Source: Stomorhina lunata
Taxonomy: Eukaryota; Arthropoda; Insecta; Diptera; Rhiniidae
Assembly: GCA_933228675.1 (NCBI GenBank)
Contig: OW121742.1
Coordinates: 111,473,242 to 111,537,241, forward strand
Length of the DNA stretch: 64,000 nt
Direction of reading: 5' to 3'
The notes under the pieces are model-generated. The model saw nothing but the letters and a program-made list of their open reading frames with translations. It was not told the DNA's origin and made no database searches. Numbering within the stretch: position 1 is the stretch's first letter; every line of letters begins with the position of its first letter. The position numbers and the translations under genes were made by a program. Shown piece after piece: positions 22,346-33,600 of this stretch.

Positions 22346-25300
22346 TCCAGATAAATTTGCTGATCCCTGCCTAGAAAGACATTTTACTGGACATTGCCAG
22401 GGAATAACACAAGTAAGATTTAATCCGGAGGGTACCAAAGTGGCAACCAGTTCTTTGGGTAAGTTGTTGGATTGAAAGCTGTAGTTCTTTTAATTTAGAG
22501 GGTCTCTTTTTAGATTCCTCTGTTATATTGTGGGACTTAAAACAGGCCGCTAGATGTATACGCTTCTCGGCCCATAGTGATAGTGTTTATGGTGTTAGCT
22601 GGTCTCCCAAATCGAAATTGGTGGCTTCTTGTTCCAAAGACAAAACAGTGAAAATATGGGAGCCGAAATTGAAGGGGGTGTCGGGAGAATTTCTGGCTCA
22701 TGGCAAGCCTTTAAGATCAGTAGATTTTGATCCTACGGGTTCAATGCTGGTGACGGCATCAGATGACAAAACCTTGAAATTATGGAGGGTGGCTCAAAAG
22801 AAATTCATTACCTCCTTTGTGGGCCATACCAATTGGGTAAGGTCGGCTAAGTTTAGTCCCAATGGCCAAATGGTGGCTTCATGTGGCGATGACAAGTCCT
22901 TGCGCATTTTTGATGTTAATTCCGGCGAATGTATACGTTGTTTCACCGAAGAAAAGGGCATGGGACGTCAAGTAGCCTGGCATCCTGATGGCACCGTCGT
23001 TGCGGTAGCTATGACTTGTAATCGTATTAAGATTTTCGATTTGGTGGCACAAGAATTGATACAATTATATGAAGTACATTGTGAGCCGGTAAATGATTTG
23101 GCTTTCCATCCAAATGGTAACTTTTTGCTGACGGGAAGTGATGATGAGACCATGAAGATATTAGATTTACTAGAGGGTAGACCTATTTATACCCTGACAG
23201 GGCATACGGGTAAAGTTACAGCGGTGGCTTTTAATCATGATGGTTCACAATTCGCCTCGGCTGGAGACGATAAGCAGGTAGAAATTTTGAACGAAAATGT
23301 AAAACTTTTTTTTAATGTCAACTTAAAATTTCTGTTTAATTTTGCAGCTTTTGATATGGAAATCCAACTTACACACCTATGATGTTAATTTATACGAAGC
23401 TAAATTAGCCCGGGAGACCTTAAATGAAAGCGGGATTAGACCTCATACTCCACAAGCAGCAGCCAGCTGTGGCACTTCCACCAATGCTAGTGATCAATCC
23501 ATAATCATTGATCCGCGACAATCTATGGCCTATAATAATCGTGATGAAAACTTCCAGGTGCTTGAAAGTGAATTTATTAAACAACCACACCACAGCTTGT
23601 CAACACACAATACTTCCTCACCCTGCTCTACCAGCACATCCTCAACATCTAATTTTGATCATTTGAGTTCTAGTAGTGCCTCCTCGTCTTTGTTTAATTT
23701 GCCCAAAAAGAAAAGTAGCTTTTTCGATGATGACTTAAAGACCAACTCAACTAATCGCAAGCATTTGCAAAGTCCCATGAATTCCAGTTCGAAATATTTT
23801 TAAAATACTTTTTAATATTTATAATTTTTAATATTTTTACCTAACACTTTAGTTTGTATGTATTTGTTTTTTTAACAAAGCGATTAAGCACCTGCATTTA
23901 TTCAGAATTTACATTTCTTTGGTAAATATCTTTATTAAAAACTTTTTTTTAACTTAAAGCTGGTAGTTTAGAGGATTTTAGATACATTTTTTCTTTTCTT
24001 TGATTTTGTCTTTTATAAATAAAATATTTTATATGAAACGATTTTCATAATGCAGCTTAACATTTTTTAAATATATCTATAATTAAATAGTTTTTTAATT
24101 TTTTTAATATATAATTAAATAGTTTTATCTTACTTTTATTTCAACGAAATCGAAGGCATGTTTCTTTTAAGATTCCACAAACTCAAATGACCGTGACAAG
24201 TAAAGCTTTCTGGGATGGGCTTAAACATTTCTAACAAAAATATTGTTAAGTTCCTTATACTTTTTCACCCTTTTTTTATTAAAATATTTTTTATCAAAAG
24301 TTTTCTTTTAAAGATTTTTAAGGGACGTTCAGTATAAATGGGGTTTTATGCATGTTGTTCGAAACTCTGGAAGATTCCAGTAGGGGCATGTGTTATAAAT
24401 ATCATCAGCTGTGTCTGGCCAGCCAGGCGGAGCTTCACCTTGTGCTCCAGTATAGCATAACGAGTCGTTGAAACCATGAACGACTCTTTTTACGCGGTAT
24501 CTAAATAAGGATATTGCCGACATAATATAAATAGATGCACGTGAATAGACCAAACCAGTTGCCTCTCGTTCGTATATAGGCATAAGTGTTGAGCCGGTGT
24601 GTCGTGATGCATCGGAATTACGTTCGTTAAAGCCAACGATTGCGATACTCCCGGTAGTAGAAGTCGTTTCGGCATGGACATAGTAAGTGGCCTGGTTGGA
24701 TTTTGCACAGGCTAGTAACTCGGACACTGCAAGGAGAAGGCGGTATACAATCGGCAAACCCATAAAATTAACTACCCCAGTAGTATCAAAGCTGGGGACA
24801 GCATCTTTCTTCGCATTGACTATCACACTGGCAGAAAGGCCAGCTTCATTACATGTCTGGACTTGTTCGTCAGTAAGCTTTACGGCGGGTGACCAGCCGA
24901 GTAAATTACGGTTAACTGTATAGTTACCTCTCGGGGCTAGCTGTTCGGGTAAATCCCAGTTGAGTGGGACTTCTATAATTGGGTGTTGTTTAAGGCCGTT
25001 CGTAACAGCAAGATCGTAAAGGAGGCGTAGTACCGAGACAAACGGGGATGGCAGGGTTTCGTAATTAATATGGGAAACTTCATTAACGCGACCATAATGC
25101 CCTGGGATCCCTAGTACCATTTTAGAACTCAAAGAGTCCTGCAATGAGAGGTAGTAACGTCTACCATTGTAATCTACGATGTTGCCAATTCCATTAAGAT
25201 AATGTCCAATTTTCTCGGGTATTACCATAGGCGGTAGTTTGCTTCTGAGGGCTTCATATTCGTTTACTCCGTCTCCTCGTGCCGTCAAGACATATTTTAG

Positions 25301-27774
25301 GCGTTTCCAGAGTAAAATCTCGCAGTAGTATGTGTATTGGGAAAGAGATAAATGTTTGTGTATCGATCTATTCTGGCGAATAATACCGCAATAAGTGCTG
25401 TTGATTAATTGGATATATTGCGAGTAATCAAGGCGAAAGTGTCGATTGCGTGCACAAGCAACTGCAGCTGAGATGCCATCGACCAAGATTGCATCAGTCA
25501 AGAGTACGTCGTTGTGTTCTGCGGCAGCAAGGATTGACTGAGCATTTGATGTAAAGTCGGATTTGTTTACTTGGTTACCATGAGATGCTGCTAATCCCTT
25601 AGCTTGTTGTTGAGCGTTATTAGCATTCATTTTGCTTTTGATTGCTTGTTTAATCTAAACCATAGTGAAATAATGAAAGTGATATCAAGAGCTCAACTGA
25701 TGAACTCGCCTGGAAATTTAACGAACAAAAATTTTACAAAACTTAAGCAAACCTACAAAAACAACATGGGGTTTCATTTTGTCATGTTGCATTTGTTGTA
25801 TTCTTGCCACCACCTGTAATGAAGTCGCCTTGATCTAAACCAAAACAAATTTCAACACACATGCATACATACTTGCATATGGATATACCGACGGTGGGCA
25901 AATGCGGCACTTCTTAGCTTGGCTGTGTCTTATTTAATTATTTGATTTTTGCTTCAGACTTTTTTTCTTTGCTGTAGTTAGGCTAAAAAATGTTCAGTGA
26001 ACATAATAGAGGTATTCCAGACATTTGCAAGCTGCTTTCGTCCGAATCGGTTGAAGACATAGGTTAGGTAAGGCAGGCAGCCGATGTTAAGTCAGCGTCA
26101 CTTGGGTCCTAAAAACAGTCCCTTTGTGGTATACTCAAAGGATGGACTGAAAAAGAAAAACAAAAAATAATTATTCCAGGATATCGGTGAGAGGCTTATC
26201 AAGCCAGCCTGTAGCCCTGATAAACGAGTCTATTTTACGAATGTCAATACTCGCTAGATCTGATAAATTATGCAGAAAAGGCGCCCAAAATAAAGAACCC
26301 TTAAAGTTGAAAGAGCGGTGTAGTGGCAGAAAAGATGAGTTACTGTCTTCTCCCTTCTATGCTATGACAACTGCGATAGTAGTCATGGTGTTAAAGGTTG
26401 AGTCTTCTGGCATGCAGCCTAAAAACGCAATGACCTGTTAAGGTAGAGATTAGGTTGCAGAGTCTGTGATGAGGTAGAGATACCAAGCATTTTGAACGTT
26501 TAATGTTGTAAGCGGGCCATGTTTGACTCTTTAAACACATTCTATGTCACTATTATTTGCTCCAAAATCAGATGCTTAAATTTCTTGGTAGCAGACTTTA
26601 TATAGAACTTCAGAACATGTAATAATCTCACAACAGCGGCCCTGAGTTGCCGAAAATCTCTTAACGAGATGGCCCAGTAGTTCAGTATAAACCTCTTATT
26701 GACGTGGGCCACAGGAATATTACAGAGAATTGCAGAACAGACGAGCTTGCAAAACTAGGAACTACCTTACTGATTTCAGCCGAACTGGAGTCCGTGGGCA
26801 TGCCTCTAGCCCAATGTAAGGCAGAATCTCTCTGATTTTATATTTTGCTAACCCTAGGGGACACTTTTTGATTGGAAGACATAGGCTAAATTACTACAAA
26901 TGACCTTTACAGAAGATGTGGAGACGAGGAGGAGACTGAATCGATAAAACATCTTCTATGCACTTGCCCTGCCCTAGCGAACAGTAGGGAATTCATTTTG
27001 GGTTCACTTATCTTAAGCGACCTAGACGATCTGGCTGGTATTGATATCTGCCGACTTAAGAGCTTTTTAAAGCGCTCGGAATGGTTCAACAGATGAAGCT
27101 AGTGATATGTTATTACACTAGCTTCCGTGGTATTACAGTGGACTATGTAGTCCAAGTAAGTCTGTTATTCAGACTGCCACTTTAAGCTAACCTAACCAGG
27201 ACATCTAGCAATGTAAACTAAGTGATGTTTTAGGTTTTGTAGTTAGACTCAGATGGCGTAGATAGGTCTGTACTTTTCTATTATAACACTAGCACTACTA
27301 CTATTTGTTTTGCTCTTAATTCTTCTAGCTTCTCTTCTCTGCTAACTCATCTCTTTTCTATCAAAAAAGTATAACAATGGACCCAAAAGGTTTCCAAGGA
27401 AAGCTGTCATTTATTTTGACACCTTTTAGAAGTTTCATCTTATGCAATTTCGGCCGCGTTTAAGTGCCACTTAAATTTGTCTCTTTTTTTAACGATTGCG
27501 AGCTTTTGCTTCACTCAAAATGCTATAACTCAAAAACTAATATTCCGACATTTGTTAAATTTAAACATGTGCCACAAACTTTTCAGACTTGTTTTTTTTA
27601 ATACCTTAATTTTATGATTTCTCTTATTTCTAAGATTACCGATGCCAGTAACTCTCCGTTAATGGATCTCAAAAATGATATGGGAAAAATCATAATGATG
27701 ATTTATGGGCTCAGTGAACGCGTTAAAAAATTGGAACAAATTTTAAATGTCCAAACATTTACGTCCAAGAAATA
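22338..27774 (+). CDS. Poc1: POC1 centriolar protein (WD40), two candidate 3' ends
   Basis: Exons are 22338-22458, 22514-23277 and 23348 onward; junction phases agree. The open frame of exon 3 ends at TAA 23803, giving 446 residues. WD40 repeats run from about residue 15 to 300 (GTKVATSSLG, LVASCSKDKTVKIWEP, MLVTASDDKTLKLW, FLLTGSDDETMKILDL, FASAGDDKQ|LLIWKS). POC1 binds microtubules and stabilises centrioles and basal bodies. A further exon at 27635-27774 encodes a coiled-coil tail (LKNDMGKIIMMIYGLSERVK, KLEQIL) resembling the POC1 C-terminal domain. A CAG|GTGCTT donor at 23557 would join it in phase 0. So a long form may skip the Ser-rich end, and the short form may end at 23803 with polyadenylation near 24017. 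Confidence 0.88.
24329..25630 (-). CDS. Endogenous viral element: intact capsid-like ORF, 433 aa
   Basis: A single uninterrupted minus-strand frame runs from ATG at 25630 to TGA at 24329. Base composition is clearly less AT-rich than the flanks. The protein is neither an insect cellular protein I recognise nor a transposon protein. It starts with a Gln/Ala-rich segment (MNANNAQQQAKGLAASHG) and continues as a long mixed alpha/beta protein with no signal peptide and no enzyme motif. Its style and length suggest a coat protein of an insect dsRNA virus, most like partiti-like viruses, but this is a judgement without a search. It lies antisense in the putative last Poc1 intron. No LTR, reverse transcriptase or adjacent viral polymerase is visible, so it would be a non-retroviral integration. 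The open frame suggests recent insertion or retained function. Confidence 0.5.
   Translation of the reverse strand: MNANNAQQQAKGLAASHGNQVNKSDFTSNAQSILAAAEHNDVLLTDAILVDGISAAVACARNRHFRLDYSQYIQLINSTYCGIIRQNRSIHKHLSLSQYTYYCEILLWKRLKYVLTARGDGVNEYEALRSKLPPMVIPEKIGHYLNGIGNIVDYNGRRYYLSLQDSLSSKMVLGIPGHYGRVNEVSHINYETLPSPFVSVLRLLYDLAVTNGLKQHPIIEVPLNWDLPEQLAPRGNYTVNRNLLGWSPAVKLTDEQVQTCNEAGLSASVIVNAKKDAVPSFDTTGVVNFMGLPIVYRLLLAVSELLACAKSNQATYYVHAETTSTTGSIAIVGFNERNSDASRHTGSTLMPIYEREATGLVYSRASIYIMSAISLFRYRVKRVVHGFNDSLCYTGAQGEAPPGWPDTADDIYNTCPYWNLPEFRTTCIKPHLY
25631..26050. other. Flank between the viral ORF and a LINE fragment
   Basis: The part next to the viral ORF (to about 25830) may be viral 5' leader: a phrase tctaaacca occurs both near 25652 and near 25833. 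The remainder is AT-rich intron without recognised genes. Confidence 0.35.
26050..27195 (+). mobile_element. Decayed non-LTR retrotransposon, RNase H / 3' end
   Basis: Broken plus-strand frames encode an RNase H segment (GHRNITENCRTDELAKLGTT near 26705) and a C-terminal zinc-knuckle-like segment (CGDEEETESIKHLLCTCPAL near 26917, then SREFILGSL). These are typical of the ORF2 end of I/LOA-type LINEs. Frameshifts and stops interrupt it. The end at about 27195 (ctaacctaacc) looks like 3' UTR. It lies in the last Poc1 intron. Confidence 0.7.
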
Positions 27775-30187
27775 AAACGCTTTTAAATTTGTTATTTATA
27801 ATAAAGAATACATCAATATTTGTATTTTAATTTGAATAAAAATTGAAACATTCAAAAGTTTTATTGTTATATTGTGGTAATTGAGTGTATATTATTATAA
27901 TTATTTGTTTGATTAAAAACTTTTTAATTGAATTGAATAAAAACTTTCAAGAGCTTTCGAAAACTTCAAAAGTTTAAAAAAGTTTAATAAATATATTGTT
28001 TCGGGGTTTTGTAGCAAATATTCATACTTTATCTATAAATTCAAGTTTTAATAAAATCTTTAGAATTTTAAACTAATTGCTGAAATTTATCTAAATATTT
28101 TAATTGAGTTATAATACTATTTTTTATATATAAGTATATTTATAAATTGTATGTATAATTATTTATTTAAATTTGTAAGTTATTTGTTTTATTATGTGTA
28201 AATAGATTGACTAGATCCATTTAATTGTATGTAAAACTTTCTTTTGTCAAGATTTTTGGTTTTATTAATCCGGTATGTTACGAAAATCGATCGTTTTCTA
28301 AAGGATCGATTTCTGACATTTTTTTTTTTAATTTTCGGTCATTCCCCCCAAAAAAAATAAAATTTGGACTTTATTCCTTTTGACTGATATCTTATCTTTC
28401 ATTGAATTTTTTGTGAAAATGGGCAAATATATCTGAAATCAATCGATTTAAAAACGATCTATTTCTATTACATTCCGGAATATATTTATTGACTCTCTAC
28501 TTAATTGAAAATGTTAATTATATATAATTAAAATAATTTGATTTATTGATAAACTGGTTTTATTTATGTTTTATTTGAGCTAAAATGTAATAATTTAATA
28601 TATATTTTAAGGTATGCGAGTTAAAATTTGGGAAAAAAAACAGATCACTCATTTGATCAATTATACTTTAGCACTTCCATCTCTGGTATTTGAAAAATAT
28701 ATGGCAACACCGAAGTAAGAGAAATTATATCGAAGCACAGTGAGATTGTAAGAAAAAATGTTAAAATTTTTAAAGTACTAAAATTAAGGGCAGAGTTCAC
28801 TAACAAAATAGTAAAATATGACTGGGAACAACTTGAAAATTTATAGAGTCAAAACTGACAGCCTTTTCACTTTGTCAGCATTAACATTTACAGTCTGTCT
28901 GCAAATTAGCCCACAACACCATCTTCATGAGAAAGCAAAGGTCCTTTAAGTAAAAAAGCTAAATATCAGGCTAGATTTAAATAAACTTAGGTTAGAAAGC
29001 TTAGTGTCAAATAACGCCTACAATCGGGGTCACGATGGTTCTATTGTAATCCTTCTAAGGTAGACAAAATGGAAAGATGAAGAAAACGTTATAATTTAAG
29101 CAGAAAACAAGAAACTATACGTTACATGAAACTTTATGGTTGACTATTAGAGTTTTTCTTTTTCCGTACTTTTTCAATTCCCAGGAAAGTGGAAAATATT
29201 TTTTTATTTCCCGGGAATTCTCGTTTAATAGGATAACTTTTTTTAAAGAGAAATAACACTTAGGCAAATATTAACTGACTATAGAGGTGTATTTAGTGAA
29301 TATATGACTTTGGTTATATTCTTTGGAAAGGGAATAGAGGAGAGGTGAAAGGCAGTGAAAAGAAGAGATAAAGTTACTGAGCTCAACAGGCTCCTTGGGT
29401 TTTGAGTCAGGCTTACCACGGTCTGACTATTTAGTTAACTGTTTAGTATAGCACCAGAAGTCGATCAGCATCAAGTCTTGGACCAGCAAGGAAACCACAA
29501 GAATGTGGGAAAACATGTATAGGCATTTTGAAGTGACACTGTGCACGTGTCATGGGCTTGTCGGTTCGAAGTCGGGGGTTAACAAGGGGGTTATAGGTTC
29601 GACAACAATTTCTTTCGGATTAAATTAGTTCCAATATTCATAGTATTACGAATGCCAAGAAACGATGATAAGTTTTTGCCATTTTCATTTTTTTTTAAAT
29701 TTGCAATTTGCCCGTTGACCAGTGTTGCCATTTTTTTTATTATATTTCCTTTCTTTCTAGATAAAATATATTTGAAGTCAGTTGAGATGACCGGTTAATT
29801 TGAACTTATTTCGAAATTAATTATTGTTTTTCTTATAAATATGTTTAATTTAAAAACGATTTAAATTTGATTTTAAATCAAAGCTTTAAATCTAAAAATC
29901 ACAAATATGTTTCTTAAGAGAATCTTAAATAGATAGAAATTAAAATTGTATAGAACATAAAATAAAAAAAAAAAACATTTCGTAATTATATAAAAAATGT
30001 ATATTTAGACAAAAAAAAAAACAAAATAAAGTAAAGCAGTTTTAGAACTTTAGTGTGAGGAACAAATTAATAAAATTTAGAAAATATAAGGAAATATGTA
30101 TGTATAAATTGAATAATGCTTAAAATTTTTCTTTTAAACTTCTAATTTTAATTTCGCTATTTTACGAAATTTACAAAACATTTCGTT
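27775..30187. other. AT-rich intergenic region between Poc1 and Atox1
   Basis: It contains one MITE copy (28270-28478), a short Jockey-like fragment near 28895-28965 whose phrase caccatcttcatgagaaagc parallels the fragment at 31825, and otherwise unassigned AT-rich DNA. No gene was seen. Confidence 0.55.
28270..28478. mobile_element. MITE copy 1
   Basis: A 209 bp sequence begins ccggtatgttacgaaaatcg and ends with the diverged reverse complement (tatttctattacattccgg). Its interior (ttttcggtcattcccc, ttttgactgatatcttatct) is shared with a second copy at 30848. Terminal inverted repeats of about 25-30 bp, small size and no coding capacity indicate a MITE. The target duplication is unclear. Confidence 0.75.
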
Positions 30188-32996
30188 TCATTCTTTCACA
30201 CCCACATATTGGGCCGGCTTGCCGGTTTTCTTGATAACTTCCAAGATTTCTTCGCCCGTCAGATTCGAGGTAACCAAAACAGTTTTCTCATCCAAGTCAA
30301 TACTTACTTTTTCCACTTTATCTGTATGAAAGAAAAGAAAACGAAATGAAAATACAAGCATTATAATATCGAGATTAAAAACAAATACATAACACAGATA
30401 ATAATCATTAAAAAAAAATAATATTTACATGATAAGGTAATTTCTTTTTAGCGGTATTCGTCTGTTTCTATCAGTTAGTAACAAATATGTATATGGGTCA
30501 AAATTATTTTTATCAAAGGAAACTAATTCAAAATTAATTAATTTAATTAATGTTACTTGAATTGGTCAACAAACCACAACTTTTATTTAATACAAATAAA
30601 AAAACCAACATTAATTAAAATTTTAATTAATTCAAATAAAAAACCAACTTTGATTCAAATTATTTTTTCAAAAATATGTTTTATATTAACCACAAATTAT
30701 TGAAATGGTTTTTATACAAGGGCGGGTTTTTATCAACAGAGACTTCTTACGACTTTTAATATATATAATCCTACGTTTATACTTTTTTTAATTTCTTTCC
30801 GAAAAAAAAAAAAGATTTATCAAATTGTAATTTTTTTGTGAGATAATCCGGTATGAGATGGAAATCGATCGTTATCAAGCCGTTCGATTTCTGTTATATA
30901 ATTTTCGGTTATTTCCCCAAAACAAATAAAAATTTGTTATTTAATCCTTTTAACTGATATCTTATCTCTCAATTGGTTTGAAATTTATTGTGGAAATAGG
31001 GAAAATTATCTTAAAAATATATCTGAAATCGATCGATTTGAAAACAATCGATTTCTATCACATACCGGGATTTTGTCGTGGGAGTCAATCTCTTTCCATC
31101 AAGTCATTTCCTTATGTTTGAGAACAAGAAATATTCACTCGGAGCTTAACCTAATGGGAAAAAATTCTTAACACAATTCATGTATTTTTGCCACAGAAAC
31201 TATCCATGTGAGCATAATTTCATAGTCCAGGAGAAAAATAACTTTGTTTCCTTGATCAAATGTAGTCGTTCTTTTCCAATCCCTGTAGTAAGAGCCATGT
31301 GTCTCTATGTCAAACATTGAACATTTTGCCCTTGTAAAGGTAGTCAATGCAGATTGTAAAAAACTGTAGTCCGGGAAGAAAATTACTCTTGGAGAACATT
31401 TGACCTCAGAAGTGTAGAGTATCAATATATCCCTGTAGTGAAACTAGAGCCATGTGTCTCTTTGTCAACACTGTGTAATATCAGTTTAAATTTCCCCAAT
31501 TTCAGTCCAGTACTGAAATAGTGAATATATAGACAACTATTCTAGTATATAATTGGTGACATTGGCAACGAATGTGTCAACATTTAAGTGGAGTGACATT
31601 CGACAGCTTATACTCTTCGTCAGCACATGCAGACCGCAACTTGCGATAAATTACGCTGTAGGAATAAAGAATAAACCCTACTTGCAATTGGTTGTCCGTG
31701 GCAAATTATGCTGCTCCCGTGTGGCATCAAGTGTGAGCGAAACGCAGTGGAAAAAGCTCCAGAGCTTTCAAAATGCCCTCAGAACTATAACAGGTTGCCT
31801 AAAAATATCCTCAGAAAGCCATCTACATGAGGAGACGAAGGTAATACCACTTAAGGAACATAGCCAAATGCTAACTAAGCAATTCCTTCTGGGATGTCAT
31901 AGGAGAGATCATCCGAATCACTATCTAACGGAATTAGATCCCCCTCCACGACATGTTAGGAAGGACATTCGTTGCTATGAGAATGATATTAGGCAGTATA
32001 CCACCTGGCCACTTAATATCCTCTCATATAAAGAAGTTCTGAAAGACATTCACAGAAGCATGGTAGCATCAACTATATCTGGTTACCATTTGAATGTTAT
32101 ACTTGGTTTCCGTCCCCCACCTATTGAAGAGGAAGAGAGAAGTCTGCCGAGAACTACTAGGGTATTACTGGCACAACTATGATCAGGTTATTGTAGTCGA
32201 CTTAATTCATACTGGCCCAGAATTAATCAATAAAATACCCAACACCTGCACATCTTGAGGAGAAAGTCCACACACTACCCAGTACCTCTTTCAATGCACA
32301 GTGAACCCGACCCTCCTAACTCCTGATTCTCTATGGATTAACCTTGTTGAAGCGGCGCGTCATTTGGGACTGGATTTAGAGGAGTCCCCTGATTTAGGAG
32401 AACAATAATGACAACAACAACATACATGTATATCTCAATAGGCCCCAATTTTCTTCCAATGTCTCTATTTGAATCAAATGAACTACTAAGTAAATACAAT
32501 GTAAATAGTGGCAATGTCTACTAGTAGATTTCGTAGGAACTATTAAAGTTAAATGTCAATAGTAGAAAACATTAGATGGGGCAAAATAGGCAAGTAGTAC
32601 TGGAGACATTGTCAATAGCAAGAAAGTATTATTTCTCTGTCAAGATTTACTGCAAGGTATGTTCGGACTTGACCGACTATAATACTTTCCTACGTTCTTA
32701 ATATTAAACTAACCTACATAAATACTATACTTAGATAACAGTTTTTAAATTACATTCAAAAATGATAAAAACTAATATTTACCACCCAATTTGCCCAATA
32801 CTCTCTCCACCGCACCGGAACAACCAGAGCAGGTCATTTCCACTTTAAACTCATGCACCTGCAATGCAAAACAAAATGCAAATGAATTACATTAAATATG
32901 CCTAAAAAACATCTTGACCTTTTCAACATTGTTATTCTTCATGTACATGCATGAACAAGGAATGGATTTTTCCACAATTCTTATACTTACGGGCAT
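30188..32996 (-). CDS. Atox1: Copper chaperone ATOX1
   Basis: Minus-strand CDS exons are 32996-32991 (only ATG CCC), 32858-32783 and 30321-30188, giving 71 residues. Donors are gtaagt and gtaaat; acceptors are cag; phases are 0 and 1. The protein reads MPVHEFKVEMTCSGCSGAVE, with the Cu(I)-binding MTCSGC motif near residue 10-15, and ends KKTGKPAQYVGVKE. It is a single HMA (ferredoxin-like) domain that delivers Cu(I) in the cytosol to P-type copper ATPases. The second intron (2.46 kb) has taken in a MITE, a local duplication and a Jockey fragment. Confidence 0.95.
30848..31068. mobile_element. MITE copy 2
   Basis: A 221 bp relative of the element at 28270 begins ccggtatgagatggaaatcg and ends cgatttctatcacataccgg, giving clear terminal inverted repeats of about 20 bp. 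The interior shares the ordered blocks attttcggttatttcccc and ttttaactgatatcttatct. It lies in the Atox1 intron. Confidence 0.8.
31180..31480. repeat. Local direct duplication of about 150 bp
   Basis: The phrase gagccatgtgtctctatgtc near 31292 recurs with changes near 31448, and tagtccaggagaaaaata near 31224 recurs as tagtccgggaagaaaatt near 31371. No gene was recognised in it. Confidence 0.6.
31553..32415 (+). mobile_element. Jockey-type LINE, 3' part of ORF2 (truncated)
   Basis: A 209-codon open frame (31553-32182) followed by broken frames matches the region after the reverse transcriptase in Jockey-clade ORF2: WKKLQSFQNALRTITGC, HLHEETKVIPLKEH, KQFLLGCHRRDHPNHYL and DPPPRHVRKD. After a stop near 32182, further frames read like the Cys-rich ORF2 end (cacctgcacatc, tttcaatgcac). 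The copy ends with a simple aataatgacaacaacaaca tail at about 32405-32424. It is 5' truncated, as is usual for LINEs, and lies in the Atox1 intron. Confidence 0.85.
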
Positions 32997-33411
32997 TTTG
33001 GTAGACGCTTGACTTCTCGAAGAACCAGAGTTCGCTTGCATATACAATTGTGGTAAGTTCAACACTTTGAAGCTGTTTTATTGACACGTTGCAAAAATAA
33101 ATATGTATATAATGTTACGTTTACGTTTGTTAATTAAAAAATGCTTAATTTTTGGCACTTTCAATTAGTTTATAAAGCAATTTAAATTTGGTTTAACTAC
33201 TTATGTTTTGTATTAACTAAAGTTTAGTTGCTAACGAATATGAACGAGTGAGAGAAAAGTTACAATTTATTTGAGTGTTTTTTCTTCTTAACAGTGCTGT
33301 TAATGTGAGTGTTTTTCTTTGATTACAAGCGATTTTGAGCCAGTGCTGGAAATGTGTATATCGTCACCTAAAAGACGAAATAACCTATCTACAGCTTTCA
33401 AAAGTTTACAG

Positions 33412-33580
33412 TATTGTAAATATTGTTTCAGATTTAAAGATTTTTAGAAAACTTAATTTATTTAATTTTATTTTTTATTTCGAAAATTTTCTTCTTTTCT
33501 TCACAAAAATTCAAAGCTTATAAGTATAAATTACAAATTTAAAACAAGTTAAATTATAAACAAAGTATTTTGTTTCTACA
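33412..33580 (-). repeat. 3' LTR of the copia element
   Basis: This 169 bp direct repeat matches 37696-37864 without a visible difference. It borders the polypurine tract on the inside and the TACAG duplication on the outside. Confidence 0.95.
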
Positions 33581-33600
33581 CTCCTCCTCTTTGTTTATAA

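Noticed and set aside
24490..24923. Overlapping smaller frames within the viral ORF region
   Set aside because: They are alternative-frame shadows of the 433-codon ORF; no evidence of a second viral gene.
29520..29620. Possible tRNA B box (ggttcgaag) near 29560
   Set aside because: The motif lacks the conserved CC end, and no cloverleaf or A box was found nearby.
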